Assembly: GCA_025774735.1 (NCBI GenBank)
Contig: JALGZU010000088.1
Span: 1-9,343, forward strand
Length of the DNA stretch: 9,343 nt
From: a candidate division LCP-89 bacterium
GTDB taxonomy: Bacteria > Electryoneota > B3-LCP
Direction of reading: 5' to 3'
This document shows positions 7,601 to 9,343 of this stretch, piece by piece. The notes under the pieces were generated by a model that was given only the letters and a program-made list of their open reading frames with translations, ran no database searches and was not told the origin of the DNA. Within the stretch, counting starts at the first letter, position 1. Each line of letters opens with the position of its first letter. The position numbers and the translations under genes were made by a program.

Positions 7601-8079
7601 CCTTCACGCAGACATGGTCGGCGCAGGCGGATGTGGGGCATGAGACCGAGAAGCGCACCTACAGGGCTACAAGCGCCTCGAGCCGTGACATCCTGACCTG
7701 GCAGGTCTCCGTCGAGCCGATGTTCCGGCCCAACCGGAAGTGGGAACTGGGACTGCGACTGGTGGGACAGCGTGACGACGACCGGGTCGAGGACATTCAG
7801 GCTGACCGCTACGGGCTGGAACCGCGTGTGACGCGCAGTTTTACCCAGAAGGGCCGCGGCGAGATCCGGTTGGAATGGCACCACGTCTCCACCGGGGCGA
7901 ACGCTCTGCCCTACGAACTGGCCGAAGGCGACCCTCCCGGTGATAACTTCCGCTGGGACTTCCGGCTGGATTATCGAATTTCAAAGTATTTGACGGCGAC
8001 GTTATCATACAACGGCAGCAAGGACGCCGACCGTGAGGCGATTCACATCGGCCGCGCCGAAGTGAGGGCGTTTTTCTGA
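4675..8079 (+). CDS. Large predicted outer-membrane beta-barrel protein, unnamed family
   Basis: A 1134-residue exported protein of no family I can name. An N-terminal signal peptide (FLILFLAASLCHA, about residues 12-24) is followed by a mature start at QSRFDLYS. Residues 54-100 and 295-345 are imperfect copies of one beta-rich segment. Between them is a well-patterned stretch (about 143-225) with RGITIGSDRD, LNLQVEGRL and TPIQPEGNT (191-199), which I recall seeing in large uncharacterised outer-membrane proteins of Bacteroidetes-related and candidate-phylum genomes. Residues 453-483 carry a doubled VGxxSGDY motif leading to a LPLPES strand. From about 490 to the end, alternating polar/hydrophobic segments rich in Tyr, Trp and Arg look like many amphipathic strands, and the chain ends in RAEVRAFF, a C-terminal Phe as in BAM-inserted barrels. 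Very few cysteines remain after the signal peptide. The start is fixed by the ATGA overlap. It may be a pore, a secretion or surface-assembly component, or a receptor; no TonB box or plug domain was recognised. Confidence 0.8.
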   Translation: MKSPRQVCRTCFLILFLAASLCHAQSRFDLYSRQTALIGTGLDQALHLPDSLLIEGSETIAIRDSLLIRDQDYRLDYVRGIIRFSEVLSVTDTVELTYSVFPFNLRLNYFDPIVTLRPEEAVDLDTLPRVVMPSEAEIMDIGSLRKSGTLVRGITIGSDRDLSVESGLNLQVEGRLGTDVDVLALLSDENTPIQPEGNTATLQEIDKVLIEVQSTHFGATLGDYELQFDGPRFGQYDRKLQGGRLVGRTLDHRLTLSGAVSKGQYHSNFFYGEEGNQGPYSLTDKEGRKGFLVLAGTERVWLDGVLLQRGENNDYTIEYGLGEITFTPRRLITSDARITVDFQYSAEAYGRDIYAAQGESRFFDDRVGLRTTLISESDARNNPLSFVMSDENRAVLAAAGDDPTEAEVLQVDTVEIGEGYYVFDEVSANGLTDSGYVYVGLDSTGYLNVVFSYVGQDSGDYDRIADSTGIYFKWVGPTSGDYNPVYRLPLPESRRLADLEVWANPLPTLQFKVEGALSGLDRNTLSELNDGDNAGSAWTAEGHWQSSQVKAPGDFSIVDLDAQVRRIDDRFAPIDRFQQVEYSRQWDLDEAASDEETVGEAALTLRPLKPWISKVEYGLLNKEGEGFRSERWRGETKLSGPGLPLFSAEADWIRSRSETAGRDGYWTRGKSRIQHTFWRFTPNLQLEREHKRDDYTDSRDGFAYLDYSAGLTYAAGPLRLGTIQGWWDEERYQESSLEAFSTARTGQYEASLSNWHNLTVDALMTHRIKQYQEADSSDTRTDLLEMNLGWTPYHRSVDLGVHYRINNTRVSTIVLNYIEVDPGQGTYSFDEVDSVYYEDPYGNYIQVAQSTGDFQPVVELEGSMSLDLDPHRLPKAQQESLPSPWRYLSSQTLLNFSEKTKEEDTGALYLLDFSKFQGDSTLQGSLLMREDLYLFRHRRDLSFRLRGEISQSLSNLYLSGGQETRRRLLSFRVRRSFTQTWSAQADVGHETEKRTYRATSASSRDILTWQVSVEPMFRPNRKWELGLRLVGQRDDDRVEDIQADRYGLEPRVTRSFTQKGRGEIRLEWHHVSTGANALPYELAEGDPPGDNFRWDFRLDYRISKYLTATLSYNGSKDADREAIHIGRAEVRAFF
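4837..4971 (+). repeat. Internal protein repeat, copy 1 (residues 55-99 of the barrel protein)
   Basis: Pattern G-x-E-x(4)-R/D-x-x-L-L-x-R ... D-Y-x-x-x-Y-x-x-G-x-I-x-F. In this copy it is GSETIAIRDSLLIRDQDY, then LDYVRGIIRF, ending with a strand at VELTYSV. It aligns with residues 295-345 of the same protein. The similarity is at protein level only, so the duplication is old or is a repeated structural element. Confidence 0.65.
5557..5709 (+). repeat. Internal protein repeat, copy 2 (residues 295-345 of the barrel protein)
   Basis: Second copy of the segment at residues 55-99: GTERVWLDGVLLQRGENNDY, then IEYGLGEITF, ending with a strand at ITVDFQYS. Shared positions include Gly296/Gly56, Glu298/Glu58, LL-x-R, Asp-Tyr, Tyr319/Tyr77, Gly322/Gly80, Ile324/Ile82 and Phe326/Phe84. 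This copy has three or four extra residues (GENN) in the central turn and a longer linker before the last strand. Confidence 0.65.
6031..6123 (+). repeat. Tandem VGxxSGDY motif in the barrel protein
   Basis: YVGQDSGDYD (residues 453-462) and WVGPTSGDYN (474-483) are 21 residues apart. Both follow a beta-strand-like stretch (LNVVFS and GIYFK). The pair immediately precedes the LPLPES segment that begins the predicted long barrel region. Its regular placement suggests two stacked strand-turn units at the domain boundary; the acidic and Tyr residues could form a binding loop, but no function is shown. Confidence 0.6.
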
Positions 8080-8081
8080 TG
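8064..8081 (+). promoter_or_regulatory. Ribosome binding site and TGATG junction of the Omp85 gene
   Basis: GAGGG at 8064-8068 lies ten bases before ATG 8079, and the barrel gene's TGA (8077-8079) shares its last base with that ATG. This is the clearest Shine-Dalgarno-like site in the window, though its spacing is long. Together the two support coupled translation of the barrel and Omp85 genes and fix the Omp85 start. Confidence 0.6.
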
Positions 8082-9343
8082 ACCAAGCGAATCCGACAGA
8101 GTTTAAGGTACAAGCTATTCATCAGCCTGATTGCTACCGGGATTTTGACCGGATTCGCAATCGGAGAGCCGGTACTGCGTTCGGTTTCCGTGGAGGGTAA
8201 TCGGCACTTTTCAAAACGCAGACTGATCGCCTGGTCGGGGTTGAAGTTGAACAAGCCTCTGCCGACGGGTACGGTAGAGAAAGCCGCCCTGAATATCCTG
8301 CAGCGGCTGGCTGACGAGGGGTATTACTTCAGCCGCATCGACAGCGTCCGGCGGGACTACAGCGCCGATTCCGCCCGGATCGATCTGACCCTTTTCCTGA
8401 CGGAAGGGGATCCGCTGGTCTTCAAAGCCCTGGAACTGACCGGGGACAGCCTGGAGACGGACAAACCGCCGCTGCTGTTGTCGCAGCCGGGAAAACCGGT
8501 CTATGCCGGGATTCTGCAGACAGACCTGGAGGAGATTCTCCATACCGGGCAGGAGACGGGATACCCCTTCGCCCGCCTGACCGTGAAGGATCTGGACATG
8601 GCGGACGATTCACTGCGGGTGCAGGCGCACCTGACCTCCGGCCCGCGAGTCAAACTGGAAAGTGTGCGCGTGATCGGGCTGAAATCGACGCAGCCGCGCG
8701 TGGTCGCTCGGGAGGCTCGCATCGTGCCGGGGCAGGTGTACAGTTCCGCAGATCTCCAGAAGGGGAGACAACGCATCCTCAAGCTGCCCTTCATCGGGGA
8801 GGTATCGCAACCGGCGTTGATCCCGCTGGGATCGGACCGCTACGACGTGCTCTTCCAGGTCGAGGAGACGCGCAGCAACACCTTCGACGGGGTGGTGGGT
8901 TACCAGCCGGCTTCCGACGGACAGGAGGGGCAGGTGACGGGGCTCCTGGATTTGACCTTCATGAACCTCTTCGGCACGGGACGCCGCGCCCGGATACACT
9001 GGGAACGGACCAGCGAGTTCCGGCAGGCGCTGGATCTCTACTACGAGGAGCCCTGGATATTCGGCTTCCCCTTCAACCTGTGGGGTGAATTCCGGCAGGA
9101 GATCCAGGATTCTCTGTACTTGGAACGGCTGATTACCGGGGGCGTCACCTGGGAGGCGACGGAAGATCTGTCACTGCGGGGATCTGTGTTCCAGGAGGAG
9201 GTGCTGCCCGATTCCGCTGGCCGGGAATACCTGGGTCTGTATAAATCGATCTCCATTGGCGGCGCCGTGTCGTTCGAGTACGAAGGGCGGGACTACCCGG
9301 ACAATCCCCTGCACGGCCTCTACTATTTCTCGTCGTTCTCGAC
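8079..9343 (+). CDS. Omp85 family protein (BamA/TamA-like), 3' end outside window
   Basis: Outer-membrane insertase or transporter of the Omp85 superfamily; 421 residues are visible and the frame is still open at the right edge. A basic N-terminus (MTKRIRQSLRYK) and hydrophobic LFISLIATGILTGFAIG form a signal peptide. Three POTRA domains follow: about 32-109 (VSVEGNRHFSKRRL start), 112-187 (FKALELTGDS start) and 190-263 (VKLESVRVIGLKST start, VEETRSNTFDG end). The beta-barrel begins near residue 268 with the family-typical MNLFGTGRRARIHWE and YYEEPWIFGFPF. Three POTRAs resemble TamA more than the five of E. coli BamA, but phyla differ, so BamA, TamA or a dedicated paralogue cannot be separated here. 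The barrel end, including the VRGF loop motif that would complete identification, lies beyond the window. The gene follows the large barrel gene with a one-base overlap, so the two are probably made together. Confidence 0.9.
   Translation, partial: MTKRIRQSLRYKLFISLIATGILTGFAIGEPVLRSVSVEGNRHFSKRRLIAWSGLKLNKPLPTGTVEKAALNILQRLADEGYYFSRIDSVRRDYSADSARIDLTLFLTEGDPLVFKALELTGDSLETDKPPLLLSQPGKPVYAGILQTDLEEILHTGQETGYPFARLTVKDLDMADDSLRVQAHLTSGPRVKLESVRVIGLKSTQPRVVAREARIVPGQVYSSADLQKGRQRILKLPFIGEVSQPALIPLGSDRYDVLFQVEETRSNTFDGVVGYQPASDGQEGQVTGLLDLTFMNLFGTGRRARIHWERTSEFRQALDLYYEEPWIFGFPFNLWGEFRQEIQDSLYLERLITGGVTWEATEDLSLRGSVFQEEVLPDSAGREYLGLYKSISIGGAVSFEYEGRDYPDNPLHGLYYFSSFS

Noticed and set aside
4675..8079. 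Assignment of the barrel protein to TonB-dependent receptors or to SprA
   Set aside because: No TonB box or plug signature was found, and it is about half the length of SprA. Only general outer-membrane character and a loosely remembered motif style support either.

Overview
The window is a moderately GC-rich bacterial segment in which all six supported protein genes lie on the + strand. It runs from a truncated hutI (histidine degradation) through a diguanylate cyclase to glgA (glycogen synthase), and then an NHL beta-propeller gene, a very large predicted outer-membrane protein gene and an Omp85-family (BamA/TamA-like) gene cut by the right edge. Two Omp85/beta-barrel-type proteins with signal peptides mean a Gram-negative, two-membrane organism. 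The style of the 1134-residue protein, the start sites with little or no Shine-Dalgarno sequence, and the GlgA signature EPCGLNQMY suggest an FCB-group or candidate-phylum bacterium (Zixibacteria/KSB1/Calditrichaeota-like). That placement is an impression from sequence character, not a computed result.

Layout. 2-538: C-terminal part of imidazolonepropionase. 539-581: short gap with no visible promoter or terminator. 582-2171: GAF-GGEEF diguanylate cyclase with a TTG start. 2172-2262: the only AT-rich intergenic stretch, holding a sigma70-like promoter candidate. 2263-3747: glgA. 3716-4678: exported six-bladed NHL propeller protein, overlapping glgA. 4675-8079: large barrel protein, ATGA overlap with the NHL gene. 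8079-9343: Omp85 protein with three POTRA domains, TGATG overlap with the barrel gene. No RNA gene, mobile element, CRISPR array or convincing terminator was found.

How the genes fit together. The first two genes look unrelated to what follows. From glgA onward every junction overlaps, so glgA and the three envelope genes probably form one transcription unit. The last three genes (periplasmic propeller, large outer-membrane barrel, Omp85 insertase) look like a module: by analogy with BamB-BamA, the propeller and the Omp85 protein could serve assembly or export of the large barrel protein. This is the most interesting hypothesis here. The large protein belongs to no family I can name. It shows an internally duplicated segment near its N-terminus, a tandem SGDY motif and a C-terminal Phe typical of BAM substrates.
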